Source: RZZS01 sp964498755
GTDB taxonomy: Bacteria > Pseudomonadota > Alphaproteobacteria > Micavibrionales > Micavibrionaceae
Direction of reading: 5' to 3'
NCBI GenBank assembly: GCA_964498755.1
Contig: CAZCIB010000004.1
Location: forward strand, 11,288 to 75,287
DNA: 64,000 bases
In this document: one piece after another, positions 52,885-61,441 of the stretch
Position numbering within the stretch: position 1 is the stretch's first letter
Layout of the letters: each line of letters begins with the position of its first letter
Notes under the pieces: model-generated
What the model saw: only the letters and a program-made list of their open reading frames with translations
The model's database searches: none
Told to the model about the DNA's origin: nothing
Made by a program: the position numbers and the translations under genes

Positions 52885-53708
52885 TGATCATATCCCGGTT
52901 TAAGTGATGGTATGCCTGTAATCGAGACTTCCCTGTCGCCGACGCGCATTTCACTACCGCCCCCGGTGACGCCGCGGTCAATCTGTAATGCGTAAGGCGC
53001 AGATACCATATCCTGAGCCAGCAACATTCGGTAACGTATCATTCCTACGTAATCGGCTTCGAGGGCGTTTAAATCCTGTCTGAAAATCTCGTTCGCTTGC
53101 TCAACGCCCTGTTCCCAGCCTTCATTGACAAGGTCTATCCACATGCCTCTCTCTTCTTCATCGTTTGGCCGCAGGATATCGGGTGGAGGCGTAACGGCGC
53201 CCCAGTTCCGCTCCAAATACCCGCGCCACGTTCGGGGCGCCGACACAATCCTGACATTCTGCACGATGTTGAGATACCTGTCCGCCACGGCGGCATTCAG
53301 CCCGCCATCATCTATGATCATGGCGTTCAATGACTCTGATATGACCGGAGGCTCGATAAGCAGGCCGGAAGGAGCCGGTATCAGAAGCTGCCGGAAGTCA
53401 AAAACCCTATCAAGGAATTTGCCGCGTCGTTCGAGCTCTTGTCTAATCTGATAGGTGCGCCAGGCCAGACCGCCGCGCGCTCCGTATGAAAGGGCCGCCT
53501 CACGCACAGCTTCAAGGCGGATATCAAACGGCAGGCCAGTTTCCGCATCAATAACCTTATTAAGTTTGGGAACGTTTTCGAGCTCTCCGATCTCAGGAGG
53601 CCGGGGCGGTTCGGCGCCGCCCTCCATCTGGGCTCCGGCTTCTTTAAAAGAAGAAAGCGCAAGCCAGAAGAACAGACCCAAAAAAAACAGAACCTGAGTT
53701 TTAGGCAT
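52863..53708 (-). CDS. dotC: DotC/TraI-type outer-membrane complex protein
   Basis: 281 residues. Signal peptide (VLFFLGLFFWLALSSFKEAGA) with no lipobox Cys, unlike Legionella DotC, so it may not be lipidated. Family blocks: LREAALSYGARGGLAWRTYQI, LLIEPPVISESLN, RTWRGYLERNWG. Part of the outer-membrane core. It lies between dotD and dotB in the order dotD-dotC-dotB. Confidence 0.9.
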   Translation of the reverse strand: MPKTQVLFFLGLFFWLALSSFKEAGAQMEGGAEPPRPPEIGELENVPKLNKVIDAETGLPFDIRLEAVREAALSYGARGGLAWRTYQIRQELERRGKFLDRVFDFRQLLIPAPSGLLIEPPVISESLNAMIIDDGGLNAAVADRYLNIVQNVRIVSAPRTWRGYLERNWGAVTPPPDILRPNDEEERGMWIDLVNEGWEQGVEQANEIFRQDLNALEADYVGMIRYRMLLAQDMVSAPYALQIDRGVTGGGSEMRVGDREVSITGIPSLKPGYDQWKPADR

Positions 53709-53710
53709 CC

Positions 53711-54214
53711 TTATCCCGCATTACCCGTTTTGGAGACCGGCGCATAATGAAGTTCAACGATGCGACGATTTGCATCGACTTTAATGTCTGCGCGCTGGCC
53801 GAGTTGTAATCCTATATCTCTCAAAATATCAATCACGGGCCTGTTTTCAACGTCCAGATTAACAACCAAAGGCACGGGCGGCTTGCTACCCACAGTCAGG
53901 AATTTGTAGCTGGCTTTATTGGCCAGCTTAACCGCAATTTGCTCTGCGGGACCAATCCAGCTCACCGTCATTGCGCGTCTAAGCTCCGGCGGCGCATTTT
54001 CGATTGTACCGACCGCAATGCCTGGTTTTTGAGCTTGTTCAATGGCCGCAAGCGTTTGAAGCGCAGAAGAGGCGCGGTCGGCCGATTCCGCCAGCATCAG
54101 GGAAACGCTGTCCGGGGAAGCAACGAGCTGTGGCTCGTAGCCCGGACCGCCGGAACATGCAGATATGCCCATAAATCCTGTAATGGACAGCAATATCAGT
54201 AAATTACGCCTCAT
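53711..54214 (-). CDS. dotD: DotD/TraH-type lipoprotein
   Basis: 167 residues. Lipobox GISACSGG after a short signal sequence. The body has the N0-like secretin fold block NAPPELRRAMTVSWIGPAEQ and VVNLDVENRPVIDILRDIGL, typical of DotD. It recruits DotC and DotH to the outer membrane in Legionella. Confidence 0.9.
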   Translation of the reverse strand: MRRNLLILLSITGFMGISACSGGPGYEPQLVASPDSVSLMLAESADRASSALQTLAAIEQAQKPGIAVGTIENAPPELRRAMTVSWIGPAEQIAVKLANKASYKFLTVGSKPPVPLVVNLDVENRPVIDILRDIGLQLGQRADIKVDANRRIVELHYAPVSKTGNAG

Positions 54215-54389
54215 TTCCTGGTGACCTTTTTATTCGGCGGCAAAGTTGCGACTTCTACGATAGCGACTACGTGAAAATGTCACAAGCAAACATTCAAAAG
54301 ACATCGTAACAGTTTCTCTTCCTTCTTTGTCATAGCTTTCGAGAATTGTCCACAGAGCCGCAGACAGTTCCGGGGTTGCCCCGACAAAT

Positions 54390-54809
54390 TCATCTTTTTC
54401 TTCTGATCAGACCTTTTTCGTTCATGGCGGTAATAACCTTGCGCTTGTAGACGCTTCCAAAACGCGGCGTTTTGGAATGGTAATGCGCGATGGCCTGGGC
54501 AAGATTTCTCGTCTCGTTGATGTGTCCCTTGAGAATCCAGGCGGCGACGCCGGCATTTGTGCACGGATCATCCCTGACCCAGCGGCGCGCCGTCGCCGTG
54601 CTGACCCCCCATCTCTTCGCCAGCTCTGGCATCCAGACCGTGTTGATTTGCATGGGTCCAAGATCGTAGGTCCCGTTACTGTTAGGGCCGACCTCTTGTC
54701 CAATTTTGCCGCCCTCCACCTGATAGATGCCAATTAACACCGCTGGCGGAACCTCATAAGTCTGCGCGGCGAGAAGTATGCATGCGGCCAAAACTTTACC
54801 CGGAACCAT
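54390..54809 (-). CDS. Lytic transglycosylase (SLT domain)
   Basis: 139 residues, mostly one lysozyme-like SLT domain: IYQVEGGKIG with catalytic Glu, then YDLGPMQINTVWMPELAKRWG and the GVAAWILKGHI block. It opens the peptidoglycan for the machine, as PilT does in R64. Hydrophobic N-terminus (VLAACILLAAQT) may be a signal peptide. It overlaps nothing but lies 3 bases after the next gene upstream. Confidence 0.9.
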   Translation of the reverse strand: MVPGKVLAACILLAAQTYEVPPAVLIGIYQVEGGKIGQEVGPNSNGTYDLGPMQINTVWMPELAKRWGVSTATARRWVRDDPCTNAGVAAWILKGHINETRNLAQAIAHYHSKTPRFGSVYKRKVITAMNEKGLIRRKR

Positions 54810-54812
54810 CTT

Positions 54813-55955
54813 TTACTCCTCTCCTTCGCCTTCTTTCTTTTTAAAGAAAGCCATGGGGTTTTGCTTTTTCTCTCCGGATGTATTTTCTGAAGCCGGTGCC
54901 TTTTCCGGTTCAGGCGGTTGCGATGGCGGCGGCTGCGTTGCCGGAGAGGGCGCATCCTGTGGCTGCGGCGGCTCCGAAGACGCATCTTTGGGCTTTGCAA
55001 AAATGCTTGGCTTAGCCGTTTGCTGCGAAGCGGCCGGGGTTTCACCCGAAGGCGGAGCGCTTTGCTGCGCGTCCGCAGGCTGTTCCTGCGGAGCTGCAGG
55101 GGCGGGAGGCGCAGGGATTTTTTCCGCTTTCTTTGTCCCGCCGGGCAATATGCTGGGCGCAACAACCTCCAGCATGGCGGCTCTCGTTTCAAACTTGTCC
55201 CATACGGGAGCCATAGAGAGCGCGCCGCCACTGTCCTGCGAAGCTTTCTGGCGCTCTTCCTCATTCATGGCCATAAGCCTTGTCATCTCTCCCTTGTGGC
55301 ACTCTACGTAAATGTCCGTAAACGCGTGAAGAAGAGCAAGCTCGATTTGCCGCTGTTCCGGACCTTCCGATACGTCGGGAAACAGACTCTTTCTGGTCTC
55401 GGCGGACTTTCTGACAAGCTTCTCGGTAATTTCCTGGAACAGTTTCGTTTCCTGACGCCCGAAAGAATAAGCGGAAACGGAATTCAAAACCGGAACCAGC
55501 GCCTGAAAAAACACGGCATTGATCTGATATTCGTCAAAAGCGTTTTCTGAAATGCCCAGAGATTTGAGCCGTGAAGCGTTATCAGCCGTTGACGCGAAGT
55601 TTTCGGCGAATGAGAGTATGGACGTAAAACCGCTCCTGATACTCTCTAGGTCCTTTTCGCTTGGCGCGCGTTTTGTGAGTTTGTAGTGATCCGCAACGAT
55701 ACCGGCCGATACGGCCGCCAGAGACAGGCGCACGGAGTCCGCTTTGCCGTCCGCGTCATCTTTTACGTTCAAAACACTCGTCAGGGCGATGCCGGATTGT
55801 ACGGATTTACCAAGCAACTCGGCGATTTTTTCAGCGTCCTTGGACGGATCGCCGCCGCCCTTTCCGGCGGTTGCGTTGACTTCGGCAACCGCCGCCATCA
55901 GCGGAGCCCCCAGTTTTTCAAAAAGTTCAATCAGGAATGCGGAGCGCGCGTCCAT
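54813..55955 (-). CDS. Unknown Pro-rich protein in the secretion/pilus block
   Basis: 380 residues, no signal peptide or membrane span. N-terminal 270 residues are helical (LFPDVSEGPEQRQIELALLH). The last 110 residues are Pro, Ala and Gln-rich (EPPQPQDAPSPATQPPPSQP) and end in a Lys/Glu-rich tail (MAFFKKKEGEGEE). No family is recognised. It sits 3 bases from the lytic transglycosylase, so it is almost certainly in the same operon and may be an adaptor or cytoplasmic component. This is inference from position. Confidence 0.8.
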   Translation of the reverse strand: MDARSAFLIELFEKLGAPLMAAVAEVNATAGKGGGDPSKDAEKIAELLGKSVQSGIALTSVLNVKDDADGKADSVRLSLAAVSAGIVADHYKLTKRAPSEKDLESIRSGFTSILSFAENFASTADNASRLKSLGISENAFDEYQINAVFFQALVPVLNSVSAYSFGRQETKLFQEITEKLVRKSAETRKSLFPDVSEGPEQRQIELALLHAFTDIYVECHKGEMTRLMAMNEEERQKASQDSGGALSMAPVWDKFETRAAMLEVVAPSILPGGTKKAEKIPAPPAPAAPQEQPADAQQSAPPSGETPAASQQTAKPSIFAKPKDASSEPPQPQDAPSPATQPPPSQPPEPEKAPASENTSGEKKQNPMAFFKKKEGEGEE

Positions 55956-56060
55956 CGGGATGTTCCAGTCATTCAGGCGTTGCAGCCCATGCAGGGCTTC
56001 CTAGTATATTACCTAAACCCTTTATAAAGGTTAACGCATTTACCGGGAAGAAAAAACACA

Positions 56061-56915
56061 TCACGTCAGGTCTTCATAAAGCGTTTGGATGTTATTGGCG
56101 CGCCCGCGAATGATTTTGATCTGGCCTTCCGCATTTCTGTAAACAGTAATCGGCGTCGCGTCCAGCTTCCAGGACTGCATGATGCCGAGATTTTTTTGTA
56201 CGCCTTGCGTACTGATGCCGCTTTTCGCCGGTAAAGCCGTTACGTCGCCCTGCATATGCTTGAGCCAGCGTTCTTCCGGATTAGGCGAGGCGAGAAGAAA
56301 AGCCGCCTGCGCCAGCGTTTCATCGCGAAAGCCGACCGGGATCATGCGCACCTGGATACGCCCGTTTTCAATATACCCGGCGGAGCCGAGATCGTCCATA
56401 AAAGCGTGGCAGTGCGGGCATTGCGGGTCAATGAAAACGTATATGGGCGGGGCGTTTCTGTCACCTATTCTAACCCAGTTGCTGTCCTCGACATCCGCCA
56501 TAAGCCGTTCGGCGGGCGTGCGCAGTTCCTTTTCCTGCGCCATATTGGCAGGAGCGGGAGCCGGGTCTTGCGCCAGAACGTCGAGAAGTTCGGAGTCGTC
56601 GCCCTGCAGCGCGGCCAGCTGTCGCGCGGTTACGAGCTTGCCGTCTTCATTGAACAGCATGCCCAGAATAATCGCTTTTCCGTCAGGCGTGACGTAAAAA
56701 TACTGCTCCTGCCCGCTCTTGATCGTAATCCAGCCATCCATGCCCAGCTCCCGCCCGAGATAGCGCACCTGCGCGCCCTCTGCGGCCAGATGCGCGATCG
56801 GCGCCGGCATATCCGGGATCTTCATGTTTTCAGCATCCTGGGCATGCGCCGCCGGAATGACAAAAAACGCGGCTAGCGTAAACGCGGCGAACAGAAAGGC
56901 GACAACTCTGGGCAT
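56061..56915 (-). CDS. DsbC-like thiol-disulfide interchange protein
   Basis: 284 residues with a signal peptide (VAFLFAAFTLAAFFVIPAAH). C-terminal thioredoxin-like domain with the active site DPQCPHCHAF (CPHC). N-terminal dimerisation-like domain. It would help fold disulfide proteins such as the pilin (two Cys) in the periplasm. A DsbC-like protein (TrbB) also accompanies IncI transfer genes. It lies 106 bases beyond the unknown gene in the same direction. Confidence 0.86.
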   Translation of the reverse strand: MPRVVAFLFAAFTLAAFFVIPAAHAQDAENMKIPDMPAPIAHLAAEGAQVRYLGRELGMDGWITIKSGQEQYFYVTPDGKAIILGMLFNEDGKLVTARQLAALQGDDSELLDVLAQDPAPAPANMAQEKELRTPAERLMADVEDSNWVRIGDRNAPPIYVFIDPQCPHCHAFMDDLGSAGYIENGRIQVRMIPVGFRDETLAQAAFLLASPNPEERWLKHMQGDVTALPAKSGISTQGVQKNLGIMQSWKLDATPITVYRNAEGQIKIIRGRANNIQTLYEDLT

Positions 56916-57007
56916 GGGATTTCCTTGTTACGTCTGTTGTTAGATATCCAGATATTCAGTTTAAGGAATTTTCAGCGAAGGGTCCAACTTTCTGATTCTG
57001 GACCCGT

Positions 57008-58261
57008 CTAAAGAAACAGAACCAGAACGCCCGCATATTGATACAGGCGGCCCGCCGAAATTTCTCCGCTTGCGTAAAATCCGGCCAGCGGGATATCGCC
57101 AATGATCTCCTTGATCAAATTCATTTCTTCAACCGGTTTTTGATTTCCGGGCATATGCGTTCTTGCCAGACAGCTGATATAGAGCGCACCTTTGGGGGCA
57201 AATTCCTTTTGCCTGTCCGTCACGCGTTGTCTCAGACTTAAAAGTTCCCTGGCAAGATCAATCCGCAGCGTTTCGCGCGTTCTGTTCACGAACGTTACGC
57301 GCTGTCCGGAATGGACAGTCTGGGAAACGCGCAGCCGTCCCGAGCCGATTTCCGCATCCGTTATATTCCGGACGAGCATTTCATTGCTGTCCGAAACGGT
57401 AACGGGAAACGCGATATGCACGCCGCTGTTGACAAGTTTTTCGTAGTCTTCCGAGCTCAGGTCCGGATAGGCTTCGGCAATTTCTTTAAGGTCGGAGGGA
57501 TCGCCGTTCCAGCCGCAGTCTCCGGCGAAAAGATTTTTGAGGTCGTTACGCATAACCTCGAGCGCGCGCTGGTTATCGAGTTCTATGATCACGTCGCCTT
57601 CGCAGCGTGTGATCACATGGCTGGGGCCAAGCGGGGAAACACCCTGCGTTATTGTTGTCGCGACGTCAAGACCGGCGTCGAAAACAACGCCGGAATAGGC
57701 GCCCTGCGCGGCGTTGCTCGAGAAGAGAATATGCTTTTCCCGTGACGAGGCCAGCCCGCCGACCACAAATCCTGACGTTGCGTTTTCAATGATCTCGATA
57801 GTTCCGAGGACGTCAGCCAGATAATCCGGGTTTGCGTGCAGGACGCTCAGCATCGTCTCGTGTTCGTTAAACCACGCGTAGACAGGGTCCTCGCGGCGGG
57901 ATCCCGATAAAATCTCGGGCGAAAGCGCGAAGAATTGCGCCGGATCAATTTTCGCAAGCAGGACCGATATGGAAGGCTCGTCCAGGAATGCGCAACCGCT
58001 CCCGCAAACGCCAACGCCAACGCACCCTGACCAGCTCTCGATTCCGGTTACGGATTTAAACAAATTGAGAATGCTTTCGGCGTCTTCCTGTAACGAATCC
58101 GATAAATACATAAAGCCTAGCGTATAGCCGCCCTTGCTCTTTTTGATTTCCGGCTCGAGCAGCGACAGCGCTTTTTTGCAGACGTCGCGCCAGTCATTGC
58201 CGGAAACGCAGACGCTTGTGAAGTTTTCGCTGGATATCAGGGGCATCGCTTTGAGAGGCAT
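57008..58261 (-). CDS. FIST domain sensory protein
   Basis: 417 residues. N-terminal FIST domain (LEPEIKKSKGGYTLGFMYLS, then GCVGVGVCGSGCAF) and C-terminal FIST_C domain (RVTFVNRTRETLRIDLAREL, GDIPLAGFYASGEI). FIST proteins are thought to sense small ligands such as amino acids and feed signals to partners. No kinase or methylation domain is attached. First gene of the minus-strand block, 92 bases from the DsbC-like gene; whether it controls the pilus is unknown. Confidence 0.88.
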   Translation of the reverse strand: MPLKAMPLISSENFTSVCVSGNDWRDVCKKALSLLEPEIKKSKGGYTLGFMYLSDSLQEDAESILNLFKSVTGIESWSGCVGVGVCGSGCAFLDEPSISVLLAKIDPAQFFALSPEILSGSRREDPVYAWFNEHETMLSVLHANPDYLADVLGTIEIIENATSGFVVGGLASSREKHILFSSNAAQGAYSGVVFDAGLDVATTITQGVSPLGPSHVITRCEGDVIIELDNQRALEVMRNDLKNLFAGDCGWNGDPSDLKEIAEAYPDLSSEDYEKLVNSGVHIAFPVTVSDSNEMLVRNITDAEIGSGRLRVSQTVHSGQRVTFVNRTRETLRIDLARELLSLRQRVTDRQKEFAPKGALYISCLARTHMPGNQKPVEEMNLIKEIIGDIPLAGFYASGEISAGRLYQYAGVLVLFL

Positions 58262-58424
58262 AAGGTTAAAAACGTTTTTTCCCTACCCTTATACAGAAGC
58301 CCGGATCATGCATAAAGGTGAAAAAAATCGCGTGTTTTGACGCCGCTTTTTTAAGGGAGATTTTCGCGCGAAGCTTTGCTAGACTGCTTCAGGTTTAATT
58401 TTTTGCAAGCTTTGAGAGGTTGTT

Positions 58425-58991
58425 ATGGATCCCGTCTGGATAATTCTGATTGTTCTCGTTGTTGTCCTCGGCTTTTTTGTCGTTCTTTACAACCGTCTTG
58501 TCGCCTTGCGCCAGACGCGCCGCAACGCCTTTTCCGATATCGACGTCCAGCTCAAACAGCGCTTTAACCTCGTGCCGCAGCTTGTAGAAACGGTCAAGGG
58601 CTACGCCACGCATGAAAAGGAAGTCTTTGAAAACGTCACGGAGGCCCGGGCGCAGGTCTCCAAAACCGATGGCGCCAGCGGCGAACGCGTCAAGGCGGAA
58701 GGAATACTGGGCGGCGCGCTTATGGGGCTTCTGGCCGTGGCCGAGAACTATCCGGACCTGCAGGCCGACCAGAATTTCCGCCAGCTAATGAGCGAGCTTT
58801 CAGACCTTGAAAACAAGATCGCCGCCGCGCGCCGCTTCTTCAATAACGCGACGGCCGAGTACAACACCGCTATCGAGCAATTCCCGGCGAACATCGTCGC
58901 GAACATGTTCAATTTCAAACAGGAAAACTTCTTTGAACTCGACGACGCGCTGGAGCAGGCCGTAAGAACGCCGCCGGAAGTGAAATTCTAG
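58425..58991 (+). CDS. LemA family membrane protein
   Basis: 188 residues with one N-terminal membrane span (WIILIVLVVVLGFFVVLYN) and a long four-helix LemA domain (QRFNLVPQLVETVKGYATHE, FFNNATAEYNTAIEQFPANI). LemA often sits beside an M48 protease; here that gene is 1.2 kb away, past a toxin-antitoxin pair. Function is not well known. Confidence 0.93.
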   Translation: MDPVWIILIVLVVVLGFFVVLYNRLVALRQTRRNAFSDIDVQLKQRFNLVPQLVETVKGYATHEKEVFENVTEARAQVSKTDGASGERVKAEGILGGALMGLLAVAENYPDLQADQNFRQLMSELSDLENKIAAARRFFNNATAEYNTAIEQFPANIVANMFNFKQENFFELDDALEQAVRTPPEVKF

Positions 58992-59002
58992 CGTGAATTC
59001 CG

Positions 59003-59290
59003 ATGGAATTTGAATATGACGAAGATAAAAGCAAGAGCAATTTTGCCAAGCACGGCGTAGATTTTGACCATGCTGTCCAGATGTTCGCTGGAAACTATAT
59101 AGAATCCGAAGATAGGCGCTTTGCCTATGGTGAGCGGCGATATAGCGCAATTGGCCCGGTTTATGGTAGACTATACGTAATTGTTTATACTTGGCGCAGC
59201 GGGCGAAGACGCATTATTTCCGCCCGTAAAGCCAACAGGAGAGAAGAAAATGCCTATCGTCAGGAAATCACTCGATCAGGTCGCGCTTGA
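59003..59290 (+). CDS. brnT: BrnT-type toxin (DUF497)
   Basis: 95 residues: FEYDEDKSKSNFAKHGVDF then DRRFAYGERRYSAIG and the RRIISARKANRREENAY end, the BrnT ribonuclease pattern. It is immediately downstream of lemA (11 bases) and overlaps the antitoxin by 41 bases. Confidence 0.9.
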   Translation: MEFEYDEDKSKSNFAKHGVDFDHAVQMFAGNYIESEDRRFAYGERRYSAIGPVYGRLYVIVYTWRSGRRRIISARKANRREENAYRQEITRSGRA

Positions 59291-59480
59291 AGGTGGCGGT
59301 CACGTTGATCTGGAGCGCGTTGACGCGCTTGCCGATGAGGATATTGCCCGTTCAATTACGGAAGATTTTGATGTTGCGCCAGAGATAACCGAGGACGATC
59401 TTGATCGTGCGGAAATCGTGCACCCTGATGGCAGTCGCACGCCGTACCGTGAGGTTGTTCCGCGCAAGGAAACAGTTTGA
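59250..59480 (+). CDS. BrnA-type antitoxin
   Basis: 76 residues. It starts at ATG 59250 (MPIVRKSLDQVALE), with CAGGAG 8 bases before it. The chain is acidic in the middle (DEDIARSITEDFDVAPEITE). Position and overlap with the brnT frame support the antitoxin role; the sequence itself is only weakly like BrnA. Confidence 0.68.
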   Translation: MPIVRKSLDQVALEGGGHVDLERVDALADEDIARSITEDFDVAPEITEDDLDRAEIVHPDGSRTPYREVVPRKETV

Positions 59481-59508
59481 AACCGCGCATTATTATCGTC
59501 TTTTAAAT

Positions 59509-60000
59509 CTATTCGTCCTTAAGTTCCGGCCAGATCTTGTGCGGGTAGGGCACGTGCGGCGCGTAAGTTTCCATGCCGCCGGCGCAGGTAAAATCCTGCT
59601 GAAGATGTTCCTGCAGGTAAAGGGCCTCTTCCTTGCCGAGCGTCACCCACGAATCATGGGACAAAAATCCTTCGCTCAGTTCCCTGGCGCGCGAGAGATG
59701 GCTATACAGGGTTTTGTCATGCGCGCATTTTTCGCGGCTGAGCAGGCGCGCATGCTCAATGCTTTCGATTTCTTTTTTCAGGTTGCAGCCATGCCCGCGC
59801 TCATCGCCCGTTTCGGACGGCATATTCGCGCACGCTACCAGATCGGCGATAAACACGCCGCTATCTGATTTGCCGAGCTCCGGGGGAAACACCGCGAGAA
59901 CCGCGCCTTTCTCCAGAAGCCCGGAGAGTTTGCACAGCGCGTCTTCTATTGCGCGGCCCACATTTTTGCTGGAATAGCCGCTGATCATAAACGTATGCAT
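59509..60000 (-). CDS. Uncharacterised small protein
   Basis: 163 residues, soluble, mixed alpha/beta, His- and Cys-containing (CLYSHLSRARELSEG-like helical part). An excellent AAAGGAGG lies 6 bases before the ATG. It is on the minus strand between the BrnT/BrnA pair and the M48 gene. No family recognised. Confidence 0.72.
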   Translation of the reverse strand: MHTFMISGYSSKNVGRAIEDALCKLSGLLEKGAVLAVFPPELGKSDSGVFIADLVACANMPSETGDERGHGCNLKKEIESIEHARLLSREKCAHDKTLYSHLSRARELSEGFLSHDSWVTLGKEEALYLQEHLQQDFTCAGGMETYAPHVPYPHKIWPELKDE

Positions 60001-60167
60001 GACCGCCTCCTTTCAATGCTCGGGTTTGGTCACGCCCTCTTGTCCCCGCCGCAACGAAAGACGCGATTAATATAGCATATTCCATGAAAATTTACAGGAT
60101 AATCGCGGCGAGCCTCTTCTTTTCGTTTCCTCATTTAGGCCGTATGATAGAGGGCAAAGGATCGCGA

Positions 60168-61286
60168 ATGGCCATCGGAACCGCAGGATTATCGACGCAT
60201 ATCTGGAACAATAATCTGCGTTCCATGCTTTTGCTCGCGCTTTACCCGGTTCTGCTGTGCGGGATCGTCTGGACCTGCGCCTTCGCGGTTCAGTTCACGC
60301 TTGCGCCCGACGTTTACCGCGGCGCGGCCTTTTATTCGGGCGCGGGTTTCGACCATCTTTCCGCCACAACGGGACGGCGCGCCAGCCCGGCCGCCTTCGC
60401 CAATAATTTCATCGCCGAATTCTGGCCGATCATTTTGACGGCCGTTCTGGTCTGGTTCCTGGTCGCGTGGTTCGCGAATACGAAGATGATCCGCATGCTC
60501 TCGCATTCCCGCCCCGTCAGCCGCAGCGAAGAGCCGGAACTTTACAATCTCCTCGAAAATCTCTGTATCGCGCAGGGCGAGCCGATGCCGCGCCTCGAGA
60601 TCATCGAAACCCACGCCCGCAACGCCTTCGCCAGCGGCATAGACCGGAAAAGCTTTGCGATCACGGTGACGCGCGGGCTTTTGAATTCGCTCACCAAAGA
60701 CGAGGTCGAGGCCGTTCTCGCCCATGAACTCGCTCACATCATGAACCGGGACGTGCGCCTGCTCGTCATCTCGATCATATTCACAGGGCTGATCGGGTTT
60801 GCGGCGCAGCTGGCCTGGAGCTCATTCCGTACCAGTCTGTGGACCGGCGGACGCGGCGGGCGCGATCGCGGCGGGCTGATTTTTGTCATTCTGGCCGTCA
60901 TGGCCGTGCTCTGGCTCGGCTATATAGCCACGCTGGTCACGCGCTTTGCAATATCGCGCAAACGCGAATACATGGCCGATGCGGGGGCCGTTGAAATGAC
61001 AAAAAACCCGGAAGCCATGATGCGCGCGCTGATGCGGATCTCGAAGCGCGACCAGATCCCGGAGACCACCGCCGATATCGCCATGATGTGCACACAGAAC
61101 AGCAAGGCGTTCATGGGCATGTTCGCAACCCACCCGCCGATTGACAAGCGGATCGCGGCGCTGTCGGAGGCGACCGGAGCGCCCGTCCCGGATTTGCAGC
61201 CGCTGCCCGCCAGCCACGCGGAGCGTTTCGGCAAAGACGCGCAAACCCCGAACCCGTGGATTACGAGGGCGCGGCGACGCTTGTAA
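60168..61286 (+). CDS. M48 family metalloprotease (HtpX-like)
   Basis: About 372 residues. Two N-terminal membrane spans (MLLLALYPVLLCGIVWTCAF and FWPIILTAVLVWFLVAWF), the zinc motif AVLAHELAHIMNRD with HExxH, two further spans, and the third-ligand region REYMADAGAVEM. ATG at 60168 has AAAGGA about 6 bases upstream; a longer frame starts at 60084. It likely works with LemA in envelope quality control. Confidence 0.93.
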   Translation: MAIGTAGLSTHIWNNNLRSMLLLALYPVLLCGIVWTCAFAVQFTLAPDVYRGAAFYSGAGFDHLSATTGRRASPAAFANNFIAEFWPIILTAVLVWFLVAWFANTKMIRMLSHSRPVSRSEEPELYNLLENLCIAQGEPMPRLEIIETHARNAFASGIDRKSFAITVTRGLLNSLTKDEVEAVLAHELAHIMNRDVRLLVISIIFTGLIGFAAQLAWSSFRTSLWTGGRGGRDRGGLIFVILAVMAVLWLGYIATLVTRFAISRKREYMADAGAVEMTKNPEAMMRALMRISKRDQIPETTADIAMMCTQNSKAFMGMFATHPPIDKRIAALSEATGAPVPDLQPLPASHAERFGKDAQTPNPWITRARRRL

Positions 61287-61441
61287 TCGTTTTTCAAAAT
61301 GCCTGTAATTCGCTTTTCAAATCAATTTCTTGGGACTTGCGCTTGCGAATAATCCGCCCTTGGAAATATCAAAAACAAACGTTATATAATAGAGGATGAA
61401 TTACACAGGTCTGTAACCCCTGAAAGGAAAAGAGGACAAAC

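Noticed and set aside
59509..60000. Idea that this small gene is part of the BrnT/BrnA system
   Set aside because: It is on the other strand, has its own strong ribosome site and no likeness to toxin or antitoxin families.
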